From the NCBI RefSeq assembly GCF_003205615.1, contig NZ_PYBV01000019.1, forward strand, positions 62,001-126,000: DNA of 64,000 bases, written 5' to 3'. The notes below the pieces were generated by a model that was not told where the DNA came from, did not search any database, and saw nothing but the letters and a program-made list of their open reading frames with translations. The position numbers and the translations under genes were made by a program. Of this stretch, positions 1 through 7,176 are shown one piece after another. The number at the start of each line of letters is the position of its first letter. Position 1 is the stretch's first letter. This stretch comes from Micromonospora arborensis. GTDB lineage: Bacteria; Actinomycetota; Actinomycetes; Mycobacteriales; Micromonosporaceae.

Positions 1-174
1 GTGCTGGCCCGGCTGACCGCCGCGCCCACCGCCGGCCGGCCCGACGCGCTGGCCCGGCTGCTGGTGGTCGACGGTTGGAGCGCGCGCACCCGCGCCGCAC
101 TCACCCCGCTGGCCGGCGAGCCCCGCAAGCTGCTGGCCGCCGGCCTGGTCAGCCCCGAATACACCGTCAGCTGA
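1..174 (+). CDS. C-terminal end of a DUF1800-family protein (partial)
   Basis: The open frame enters from the left edge and stops with TGA at 172-174, leaving 57 codons. It ends in a 'GLVSPEY' segment, which resembles the usual DUF1800 C terminus ('LASPEF' type). A DUF1501 gene starts 14 bases later, and DUF1800/DUF1501 genes are normally paired and exported together, which supports the call. The biochemical role of DUF1800 proteins is not known. The family call rests on the short tail and on context only. Confidence 0.6.
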   Translation: MLARLTAAPTAGRPDALARLLVVDGWSARTRAALTPLAGEPRKLLAAGLVSPEYTVS

Positions 175-188
175 GCGGAGGAGTCGAC

Positions 189-1430
189 ATGGACACCCAG
201 ACCCGACGCAGGTTCCTGCTGACCAGCGGGGTGGTCGGCGCGGGCGCGTTGGCCGCCGGCGCCGGCGCGTACCGCCTGCGGGACCTGCTGGACACCGCCG
301 GGGACCGCGATCCGCAGGCTCGCACGCTGGTGCTGGTGACGCTGTACGGCGGTAATGACGGGCTCAACACCGTCATCCCGTACGGCGACCCCGCCTACCG
401 GGCGGCCCGCCCCGAGCTGGCGTACCCGGACGGGGAGGTGCGGCGGTTGGACGACGGCTTCGGCCTCAACCCGGCACTGGCCGGCCTGCACCAACGCTGG
501 TCCGCCGGTGGGCTGGCGATCGTGCGTGGGGTCGGCTACCCGAAGCCGGACCGCAGCCATTTCCGGTCGATGGACATCTGGCACACCGCGCAGCCCGACC
601 GGCCGGGCAACACCGGCTGGCTGGGTCGGTGGCTGGACCAGGCGGGGGGCGACCCCCGGCTGGCGGTCTCCTTCGAGCCGGCGCTGCCGCCGCTGCTGGC
701 CGGGGAGCGGAGCGCGGGTGCCGCGGTGCCGGTGAGCGACCGGAAGGCCACCAAGGGGCTGCCCGCGGAGACACTGACCGCGCTCGCCGCCGCCGAGGCG
801 GGTGAGTCGGCGGCCCGGGGTCGGGCTGCCGCCTGCTTCGCCGACCTGCGGTCGGTGGACGAGATGATCCGCGAGGTACGCGACTCCGCCGACCCGGCAA
901 CGGCGGACCCGGACGGCGAGCAGGCCCCCGCGACGGCCACCGGCGGGGCACGCACACCCCTGGACGCGCAGTTGGACCTGGTCGCGCAGTGCGTCGAGGC
1001 GGGAGTGTCCACCCGGGCCTTCTCGGTGTCGCTGGGCGGCTTCGACACCCACGCCGACGAGAAGCAGTTGCAGGCCGTCCTGCTGGGTCAGCTCGACCGG
1101 GCGTTGACCGGGTTCGCCGACCGGATGAGCCGCACCGAGGCGGGCCGGAAGGTGGTGGTGGCGGTCTACTCCGAGTTCGGCCGCCGCGTCCGGGCCAACG
1201 CCTCGGACGGCACCGACCACGGCACCGCCTCCGACCTGCTGCTGCTCGGTGCGGGCGTACGCGGTGGTTGGCACGGGGACGCGCCCAGCCTCACCGACCT
1301 CGACGACGGCGACCTGAAGTACACCACCGACTTCCGGGACGTCTACGCCACGCTGCTGGAGCAGGTGCTGGGCACCGACCCGGGCCCGGTGCTCGCCGAC
1401 TGGAAGGGCCGCGTGGACGGACTTTTCTAG
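189..1430 (+). CDS. DUF1501 domain-containing, Tat-exported protein
   Basis: This 413-residue protein starts at ATG 189, preceded by a GGAGGAG-type ribosome site in GCGGAGGAGTCGAC. The N terminus has a twin-arginine signal (TRRRFLLTS) followed by an Ala/Gly-rich hydrophobic stretch, so export in folded form is likely. The mature part shows DUF1501 hallmarks: 'LYGGNDGLNTV' near the start, 'DRSHF..MDIWHT' in the middle, and 'VYSEFGRRV..N..GTDHGTA' near the C terminus, typical of this alkaline-phosphatase-superfamily-like group. A longer in-frame start at 75 would overlap the upstream gene and is not favoured. The substrate is unknown. The gene follows the DUF1800 partner and converges with the next gene, overlapping it by 4 bases. 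Confidence 0.85.
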   Translation: MDTQTRRRFLLTSGVVGAGALAAGAGAYRLRDLLDTAGDRDPQARTLVLVTLYGGNDGLNTVIPYGDPAYRAARPELAYPDGEVRRLDDGFGLNPALAGLHQRWSAGGLAIVRGVGYPKPDRSHFRSMDIWHTAQPDRPGNTGWLGRWLDQAGGDPRLAVSFEPALPPLLAGERSAGAAVPVSDRKATKGLPAETLTALAAAEAGESAARGRAAACFADLRSVDEMIREVRDSADPATADPDGEQAPATATGGARTPLDAQLDLVAQCVEAGVSTRAFSVSLGGFDTHADEKQLQAVLLGQLDRALTGFADRMSRTEAGRKVVVAVYSEFGRRVRANASDGTDHGTASDLLLLGAGVRGGWHGDAPSLTDLDDGDLKYTTDFRDVYATLLEQVLGTDPGPVLADWKGRVDGLF

Positions 1431-2050
1431 TCGTCCTCTTCCGGGTCCTGGTTGGCCTCGGCACCCAGCACGAACGCCTGCATGGCCAGCTCGTCGCCGG
1501 CCGGCGAGACGAAGGCGGGCAGCTCACGCGGGCCCAACTCCTGCACGTACGACCAGAACAGCCGGACCGCCTCCGCCGGCGTGCCGGCCTCGATCGGCAG
1601 GTCGAGGCTGACCAGCCAGGTGCGCCGTGCCGGGGGCGGGCCGAGCTGGTCGGCCAACGCCCGGAAGGCGGCGGACTCCAGCGCGGTGACCGGCCCGTCG
1701 AGTGTCAGCAGGTCGGCCGGCACCGGCTCGTCGAAGGCCCGCCGGGTGTACGCCACGACGAGCGTCCCCGGCTCGACCGGGGACTGCGGGTCGTCGGGAT
1801 CTTCGCGGTGGCGCTGACCCGGCGCGGTGACCCGACCGAGCGCCACCAGCCGCGGCGGCGCGTCGACCAGCACCGCAACCTGGTCTCCCGGCCCCGGTCG
1901 GGCGGCGTCAGCCAGCCCGGTCAGCTCCAGCGTGTCGTGGTGCACGAGCCGCTCGGCCTCGTACCGCTCGGCTGGCAGCAGCACGGCCCAGGTGCCCACG
2001 CCGTCGGCACGGCCGGACCCACCGGCCCGGTACGCGGTCTCGGTCGTCAT
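1427..2050 (-). CDS. Hypothetical protein (207 aa), last gene of the DivIVA-SRPBCC-Tag operon
   Basis: A 207-residue soluble protein without signal peptide or membrane segment. I do not recognise a named domain. The middle holds a small beta-rich stretch (GDQVAVLVDAPPRLVALGRV) that reads like a PUA/EVE-type or OB-like strand pair. It starts 24 bases after the DNA glycosylase gene on the same strand, so it is probably the last gene of that operon. Its end overlaps the DUF1501 stop by 4 bases, convergently. Function unassigned. Confidence 0.7.
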   Translation of the reverse strand: MTTETAYRAGGSGRADGVGTWAVLLPAERYEAERLVHHDTLELTGLADAARPGPGDQVAVLVDAPPRLVALGRVTAPGQRHREDPDDPQSPVEPGTLVVAYTRRAFDEPVPADLLTLDGPVTALESAAFRALADQLGPPPARRTWLVSLDLPIEAGTPAEAVRLFWSYVQELGPRELPAFVSPAGDELAMQAFVLGAEANQDPEEDD

Positions 2051-2074
2051 GCCTGCATCCCATCATGCCGACGG

Positions 2075-2653
2075 TCAGAGGGTGACGTGACATCCGACGA
2101 TGTGATCGTCGACCATGCCGGTGGCCTGCATCAGCGCGTACGCGGTGGTCGGGCCGACGAACCGGAAGCCCCGCTTCTTGAGTGCCTTGGCCATCGCCGT
2201 CGACTCCGGGGTGATCGGCGCGAGCTCGGCGAACGAGGCGAGGCGTGCCGGTCGCGGCTCCGGCGCGAAGGACCAGAGCAGGTCGGACAACCCTTCCGGC
2301 AGCTCCAGTGCGGCGCGGGCGTTGACGATCGCCGCCTCGATCTTGGCCCGGTTGCGGACGATGCCGGCGTCGGCGAGCAGCCGGGTCACGTCGGCGTCGT
2401 CGTAGCCGGCGACGGTCGAGATGTGGAACTCGTCGAAGGCCAACCGGAACGCCGGGCGTTTGCGCAGGATGGTCAGCCAGGACAGCCCGGACTGGAACGC
2501 CTCCAGCGTCATCCGCTCGTAGAGCGCGTCGTCGCCGCGCAGCGGCCGCCCCCACTCGGTGTCGTGGTAGATGGCGTAATCGGGGGTGCTCGACCCCCAG
2601 GCGCAGCGGGCCAGCCCGTCCGCGCCGATCACCAGGTCAGTCACCTCGTACAC
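2075..2653 (-). CDS. tag: DNA-3-methyladenine glycosylase I
   Basis: This 192-residue protein matches the Tag family, which removes 3-methyladenine from alkylated DNA in base excision repair. Visible family marks are 'RCAW' at the N terminus (a zinc-ligand Cys), 'YHDTEWG' just after it, 'FQSGLSW..IL.KR..FR.AF' in the first third, 'RN..KI.A' in the middle, and a C terminus ending near 'HIVGCHV' with the remaining Cys/His ligands. The length is normal for Tag. The start is GTG; a second GTG a few codons in is possible. It is third in a minus-strand operon after the DivIVA-like and SRPBCC genes, the same gene company that mycobacterial tagA keeps. Confidence 0.93.
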   Translation of the reverse strand: MYEVTDLVIGADGLARCAWGSSTPDYAIYHDTEWGRPLRGDDALYERMTLEAFQSGLSWLTILRKRPAFRLAFDEFHISTVAGYDDADVTRLLADAGIVRNRAKIEAAIVNARAALELPEGLSDLLWSFAPEPRPARLASFAELAPITPESTAMAKALKKRGFRFVGPTTAYALMQATGMVDDHIVGCHVTL

Positions 2654-2687
2654 GTTAGTGCGGGCGGGGAGCCGGCTCCGGGCGTGG

Positions 2688-3185
2688 TCAGGGCAGCCGG
2701 CCCTGCTCGACCAGACGGGCGAACCTCTTCAGCGCCTGGGTGAGGCCGAGCTTGGAGCCGGGCCAGAGCACCGGCCAGGCCAGTCGACCCGCCCGCCCGC
2801 CCGGCAGGTGGAACCACTCGTGCCAGACGACCTGGGTGCGGGCTCGACCCAGCTGGGTGCAGCGCAGCACGCCCGGGCCGCGCAGCAGTTGGCCGTAGTG
2901 CACCACGCCGATCTCGTACGGCTCGTCGACCCGGACCACCCGCATCTCGTCGCGCAGCGTGGCCCGACCCACCGCGGTCACGGCCTCGATCCGGCTGCCC
3001 TCGCGGCCGTCGCCCTCGACCACCCGGACCCGGGTGAACGGGATCCAGTCGGACTGACGTTCCCAGGCGAGCAGCGCGGCGAAGACCCGCTCCGCCGGGG
3101 CGTCGACGATCACCGTGGCAGTTACCTCACCGGCACCGGGTTGGGCGGCCGCACGAAGATCGTCGGCGCCACCCGGACCGGTCAC
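2688..3185 (-). CDS. SRPBCC (START/Bet v1-like) family protein
   Basis: A 165-residue cytosolic protein. The segment 'VTATVIVDAPAERVFAAL..WERQSDWIPFTRV' is the classic first strand and helix of polyketide cyclase/SRPBCC proteins, which bind hydrophobic ligands in a deep cavity. The C-terminal helix is also present. The ligand cannot be told from sequence. Its ATG overlaps the stop of the upstream DivIVA-like gene by 4 bases, so translation is probably coupled. Confidence 0.85.
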   Translation of the reverse strand: MTGPGGADDLRAAAQPGAGEVTATVIVDAPAERVFAALLAWERQSDWIPFTRVRVVEGDGREGSRIEAVTAVGRATLRDEMRVVRVDEPYEIGVVHYGQLLRGPGVLRCTQLGRARTQVVWHEWFHLPGGRAGRLAWPVLWPGSKLGLTQALKRFARLVEQGRLP

Positions 3186-3790
3186 GCCGACTCCGACCGA
3201 ACCGCCGCGCCGTGTTGCCCGGTGCCGTCGGTGGGCGTGCCGTCGGTCTGCTCACGATCGGCGGGCTCGCCGCCAGCGGGCACGACTGCCGGTGCCACCC
3301 CGTCGGAATCCGCCGGGGACGAGCTGGCGCCGGGCAGCGGGCCCGCGTCGGTCGAGCCGACCGGGGCGTCCGCCTTGTCGGCCGGCGACACCTCCGCGCC
3401 CGGCTCCGCCGCGTCGGCGTTCGTCACCTTGCGGATCGACTGCTCACGGGCATCGCGCAGCGCGTCCGCGTCGTCGGTGCGGCCCTCACGCAACGCGATG
3501 ACCTCCGACTCCAGCACGCTGATCAGCTCCGACTTGTAGCCGATGTCGTAGGCGGCGCGGCGCATCGCCTGATCGACCTGGGCCATCCGGTACCCGCGCA
3601 ACCCGGTGTCGAAACGGACCGCACCCACATCGGATTCGCGCAACGGCCGGTCGCTCGGCAACGCCACGGCCTGCGAATCCGGCTCGGCGGGCGCCAGGCC
3701 GGGATCACGGCCGCTGACCAGCACCGTCACACCGAATATCACCGCCGCGACGGTCAATGCCACGACCAGAAGGAGCAGAAGCTGACCCAT
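3182..3790 (-). CDS. DivIVA-domain membrane-anchored protein
   Basis: A 202-residue protein starting at ATG 3790. Residues about 1-25 form one membrane helix (MGQLLLLLVVALTVAAVI). Residues about 45-85 hold the DivIVA-type motif 'FDTGLRGYRMAQVD.AM', followed by a predicted coiled coil with 'ELISVLESEVIALREG'. The last 80 residues are Pro/Ala/Asp-rich and look disordered. This is the architecture of the small protein encoded next to tagA in mycobacteria (Rv1209 type). DivIVA domains bind curved membrane and guide polar growth or septation; the exact role here is inferred. It is the first gene of a four-gene operon and diverges from the folP-like gene. Confidence 0.82.
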   Translation of the reverse strand: MGQLLLLLVVALTVAAVIFGVTVLVSGRDPGLAPAEPDSQAVALPSDRPLRESDVGAVRFDTGLRGYRMAQVDQAMRRAAYDIGYKSELISVLESEVIALREGRTDDADALRDAREQSIRKVTNADAAEPGAEVSPADKADAPVGSTDAGPLPGASSSPADSDGVAPAVVPAGGEPADREQTDGTPTDGTGQHGAAVRSESA

Positions 3791-3946
3791 GTACTGATCG
3801 TGGCATGGCAGCCGGCCAGGAGCGACCCCGCCACCCGTCCCGATCAGGATCCGTACCGACGCCCGCCCGGAGTCCTGGCCAGCCGACGGACTAGCGTCGG
3901 GATCGGCCGACGCGGCGGCGGCGGTGCGGATTCTCAGGAGGCGGGC

Positions 3947-4816
3947 ATGGCCGGGGCGCTTCGGCTGGGTGGGCGCACGTTCGCCCCCGACGAGCTGGTG
4001 GTGATGGCGATCATCAACCGCACACCGGACTCGTTCTTCGACCGGGGGGCCACCTTCGCCGCCGACAGCGCACTGCGCGCGGTGGAGCGGGCCGTGGACG
4101 AAGGCGCGGCGATCATCGACATCGGCGGGGTCAAGGCCGGCCCCGGGGTGGACGTGGGCGTCGCCGAGGAGATCCGCCGCACGGTGGACACCATCGCCGC
4201 CGTCCGGGCCGCGTTTCCGGAGGTGGTGATCTCCATCGACACCTGGCGTGCCGAGGTGGCGACGGAGGCCGTGGCCGCCGGCGCCGACCTCCTCAACGAC
4301 ACCTGGTCGGGCGCCGACCCGACCCTGGCCGGGGTGGCCGCGCAGACCGGCGCGGGCCTGGTCTGCTCGCACGCCGGCGGCCTGGTCCCACGGACCAGGC
4401 CGCACCGGGCGGCCTTCGAGGACGTGGTCGCCGATGTGGTCGCGACGGTGACCGGGCTCGCCGAGCGCGCGGTGGCGGCAGGGGTACGCCCCGACGGCAT
4501 CCTCATCGACCCCGCACACGACTTCGGCAAGAACACCCGGCACTCCCTGGAGATCACCCGACGGTTGGACGAGTTGACCGGAACCGGTTGGCCGGTGCTG
4601 GTGGCGCTCTCCAACAAGGACTTCATCGGTGAGACGCTGGACCTGCCGGTGCCCGAACGGCTGGAGGGGACCCTCGCCTCGACGGCCGTCTCGGCGTGGC
4701 TGGGCGCCCGGGTGTTCCGGGCCCACCAGGTCGGCCCGACCCGCCGGGTACTGGACATGGTGGCCTCGATCCGAGGCGATCGGCCGCCCGCGGCGACCCG
4801 CCGGGGCCTGGCCTGA
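3947..4816 (+). CDS. Dihydropteroate synthase homologue, FolP2 type
   Basis: A 289-residue TIM-barrel protein of the pterin-binding family. Visible elements are 'VMAIINRTPDSFFD' (N-terminal pterin-site loop), 'GAAIIDIGG' and 'ISIDTWRAEVA', then 'NDTWSG' and 'IDPAHDFGK' farther on. In true DHPS the matching motifs are 'MGVLNVTPDSFSDGG' and 'DPGIGFGK'; here the second reads DPAHDFGK. Together with the DivIVA-like/SRPBCC/tag neighbourhood this fits the actinobacterial FolP2 paralogue, which in mycobacteria does not supply DHPS activity. A role in folate synthesis is therefore doubtful. The start is ATG 3947, behind AGGAGGCGGGC. It diverges from the DivIVA-like gene across about 156 bases. Confidence 0.85.
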   Translation: MAGALRLGGRTFAPDELVVMAIINRTPDSFFDRGATFAADSALRAVERAVDEGAAIIDIGGVKAGPGVDVGVAEEIRRTVDTIAAVRAAFPEVVISIDTWRAEVATEAVAAGADLLNDTWSGADPTLAGVAAQTGAGLVCSHAGGLVPRTRPHRAAFEDVVADVVATVTGLAERAVAAGVRPDGILIDPAHDFGKNTRHSLEITRRLDELTGTGWPVLVALSNKDFIGETLDLPVPERLEGTLASTAVSAWLGARVFRAHQVGPTRRVLDMVASIRGDRPPAATRRGLA

Positions 4817-4883
4817 CCGGTCGTCGCCGCAACCGACCGCGAACGGCCGTACCGACCGGCACGATCGCCGGAGGTCGCGACGC

Positions 4884-5261
4884 TCAGGTCCAGCGGAGGA
4901 TGTTCCTGCGCCAGGCATAGAGAATGCCGAGCGCGAGCACCGCCACGAACACCGCCATCTCCACCACCGTCGCCAGACCGAAGCCCGGCCGGTCGAAGAC
5001 CACCGCCCAGGGGAAGAGGAACACCGCCTCGACCGCGAACAGCACGTACAGGTACGCGTACACGTAGTAGCGGATCTGCATCTGTGCCCAGTCGGCACCG
5101 ACCGGGTCGAGCCCGCACTCGTAGCTGGCCCGTTTGCCGGGCGGATCGGCCGGACGCGCGGGACGTAACACCCGGTTGGCCGAGAACGCCGTAACGAAGA
5201 ACAGAACGCTGGCGAGCAGCAGGAGCCCGAGCGTCGCGTACGAGCCCAGGTATCCGGTCAC
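4884..5261 (-). CDS. nuoA: NADH-quinone oxidoreductase subunit A (lone copy)
   Basis: A 125-residue protein with three membrane helices, the normal NuoA layout. The loop between helices 1 and 2 carries the conserved 'YECGLDPVG' segment, and 'QIRYYVYAYLYVLFAVEAVFLFPWA' type sequence follows it in helix 2. The start is taken as GTG 5261, just ahead of the first helix; longer frames upstream are low-complexity and not protein-like. No other nuo genes are next to it, so it is either a detached second copy or belongs to a truncated complex I elsewhere. Confidence 0.87.
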   Translation of the reverse strand: MTGYLGSYATLGLLLLASVLFFVTAFSANRVLRPARPADPPGKRASYECGLDPVGADWAQMQIRYYVYAYLYVLFAVEAVFLFPWAVVFDRPGFGLATVVEMAVFVAVLALGILYAWRRNILRWT

Positions 5262-5278
5262 AGCCGGGAGCTTACCGT

Positions 5279-5327
5279 CCGTCCGGAAGGGCCGTCCCAA
5301 ACACGTTACGGATTTGTTTCCGGACGG
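5279..5327. repeat. 10-bp inverted repeat upstream of nuoA
   Basis: Perfect arms CCGTCCGGAA (5279-5288) and TTCCGGACGG (5318-5327) are separated by 29 bases. The left arm lies 17 bases before the nuoA start. The repeat sits between nuoA and the divergent secreted-protein gene, so it may be a two-half-site operator or a 5' leader structure of nuoA. Confidence 0.5.
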
Positions 5328-5390
5328 GACTAGTGCGCTGGGGCAACTGTTACCGACCATTGGACACCCACCAATGTCACCGGAGGACAG

Positions 5391-6839
5391 ATGGCCCGCG
5401 TGAAGGCATCGCCCGGTGATCGGGCGCAGGGGCGGCGTTCCACGCCCCTGCTGGCGACCGCCCTCGCGCTCGGCCTGCTCGCGGCGCTCGCCGTCGGGCC
5501 GGCCTGGGCCGGCGCGGCAATGCCGGACGCGGACCCGATCGTGTCGCTGACCGACCCGGTGAGCGAACCCGGGGGTGACCCCGAGCCCACCCCGTCGGAG
5601 GAACCGCCCCCGACCGAGGAGCCTGGCGGCAGCCCGGTGCCGACCGACCCGGCACCGGAGACCACCGCGCCGCCGCCGGAGACGACACCGCCGGCACCGG
5701 AGACCACCGCCCCGGAGGTGCCGCCGCCACCGACCACCACCGTGCCGGGCGGGCCGCCCACACCGGCGCCCCCGACGCCCCCGGTGCCGCCCGCTCCCCC
5801 GGTCCCGCCGGTCCGCCCGCCCGCCCCGGGACCGCCGACACCGGCGCCGAATCCGCTGGGCGTACAGGTCACCACCCAGGACGTCACCCTCACCGGCGCG
5901 TACTGGAACGCGGCCAGCACGGACACCACCTTGCAGGTCACGGTCAACAACACCGGCACGGCCGCGCAACGGATCCGGCTCTCGTACACGCTGCCGGCCG
6001 GGCTGACCGACGCCGGGACGAAGGGTTGCGCCGCCGCCGGCGGCGGCGCGTACCGCTGTGGGGCCTGGACGGCCGAGGCTGGGGTCCGGTTCAGCGCTCT
6101 GCTCCGCCTGCGGGTCGACGGCACCGCGTGGAGGCGGATGCCCCTCGCCGGCTCCGTCCAGGTCGTCGCTGACGCTCCGGGCGTGCCCGGGGAAGCGGCC
6201 GACGACCAGGGCTTCGCGGTGCTCTTCCCACCCGGTCCGCCGGTGCCCGGGATCGCACTGGCCGCCGACGAGGTGGCGTTCGACATCAGCGGCGCCGCGA
6301 GCAACCTCACGCTTCGGCTGGGCAACACCGGGCCGGTGGACGCCGCCGGCCGGGTCGAGGTCGTCCTGCCGGCCGGGGTGACCGTTCCGACCCCGCCGCC
6401 CGGCTGCGCGGCGGTCGACGAGGCCCGGACCCGCTGCGACACGGGCCCGGTGCTGGCGGGCAAGACCGCCGAGTTGCGGTTGCCGGTGGAGGCGACACCG
6501 CAGGCTCAGCGGGAAGCGCCGTTGTCCGGTGCCGTGATCGGCCAGCTCGACCCGCGCAGCGGTCAGACCCGACAGGTGCAGATGAGTTTCCGGATCACCG
6601 CGGCGGCCGCGCTGGCCACACCGGTGGTCTCACCGCCCGCACCGACCGGCTCCCAGGGCGTACTTCCGGGCGGCGCCGCCGACGGCGACGGCGGGATGAC
6701 CTCGGTGCAGCGCACCGCGATCATCCTGATCGTGGTCTCCGCGCTGCTGATGGTGCTGGCGCTCACGCTGGCCACCACCTCGCTGCGCCGCCGGCTCTCC
6801 GGCCCGGCCGCCCAGCCCGTTACCGACCCCGCCGACTGA
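5391..6839 (+). CDS. Secreted, membrane-anchored Pro/Thr-rich cell-surface protein
   Basis: A 482-residue protein. Residues 1-42 form a signal peptide ending near 'GPAWAGAA'. Residues about 50-155 are a Pro/Thr/Glu-rich stalk of PPPT and PAPPTPP repeats. Two beta-rich domains of about 110 residues follow, each with a DUF11-like pattern (QVTVNNTGTAAQ...; NLTLRLGNTGPVDAAG). Residues about 440-463 form a single membrane helix followed by a short basic tail (TTSLRRRLSG). The protein is thus an extracellular stalked domain anchored at its C terminus. Paired cysteines in each domain suggest disulphides. No enzymatic motif is visible; an adhesion or structural role is only a guess. Confidence 0.75.
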   Translation: MARVKASPGDRAQGRRSTPLLATALALGLLAALAVGPAWAGAAMPDADPIVSLTDPVSEPGGDPEPTPSEEPPPTEEPGGSPVPTDPAPETTAPPPETTPPAPETTAPEVPPPPTTTVPGGPPTPAPPTPPVPPAPPVPPVRPPAPGPPTPAPNPLGVQVTTQDVTLTGAYWNAASTDTTLQVTVNNTGTAAQRIRLSYTLPAGLTDAGTKGCAAAGGGAYRCGAWTAEAGVRFSALLRLRVDGTAWRRMPLAGSVQVVADAPGVPGEAADDQGFAVLFPPGPPVPGIALAADEVAFDISGAASNLTLRLGNTGPVDAAGRVEVVLPAGVTVPTPPPGCAAVDEARTRCDTGPVLAGKTAELRLPVEATPQAQREAPLSGAVIGQLDPRSGQTRQVQMSFRITAAAALATPVVSPPAPTGSQGVLPGGAADGDGGMTSVQRTAIILIVVSALLMVLALTLATTSLRRRLSGPAAQPVTDPAD

Positions 6840-7044
6840 TCGACGGTCGACCCGGCGGTGATCTGAATTACGGCGGGCAGGGCGTAAGAGCGCAAACAAG
6901 GGCATTTTTCGGCCCAGCGGGGTCCCAGTCGGCGGACCTCCGGGGAGGGTTGAGGGCTGCTTGGACGTAGGCTCTCAGATGAGGAACGACAGCGGCCGGA
7001 CCAGCCTGGGGCGGTGCGGTTAAACGTTGCGTCAAGGAGGTCCC

Positions 7045-7176
7045 GTGGCCGGGCAAGGCGAGGTCACCATCAGGTTCAGCCGCCCGCGCGACCACGCGCA
7101 GCGAGGTGCGGGCGTGAGCGCGAGGAGTGAGCCGGTTTTGCGAGCCCCGCAGTCGCGAACGAAGGTGGCACAGTGA
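7045..7176 (+). CDS. Small ORF (43 aa) translationally coupled to korA
   Basis: GTG 7045 is preceded at 4 bases by a perfect AAGGAGG Shine-Dalgarno sequence (7034-7040), the strongest ribosome site in this stretch. The frame stays open for 43 codons. Its TGA (7174-7176) overlaps the korA GTG (7173-7175) as GTGA, a typical coupling arrangement. The peptide is basic (several Arg) and resembles no family I know. Its second half (GTGAGCGCGAGGAGTGAGCC onward) looks like a repetitive intergenic motif that I recall as common in Micromonospora-type genomes, so the ORF may be fortuitous read-through of a leader. The remaining 6840-7044 interval shows no clear gene. Confidence 0.4.
   Translation: MAGQGEVTIRFSRPRDHAQRGAGVSARSEPVLRAPQSRTKVAQ

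Noticed and set aside
989..2743. Long plus-strand frame of 584 codons over the hypothetical and tag genes
   Set aside because: It lies opposite real genes, is Arg/Gly/Pro-rich and shows no family motif; it is a GC-driven shadow frame.
6950..6973. TTGAGG and TAGGCT as a korA promoter
   Set aside because: The spacing between the boxes is only 12 bases, too short for a standard promoter.
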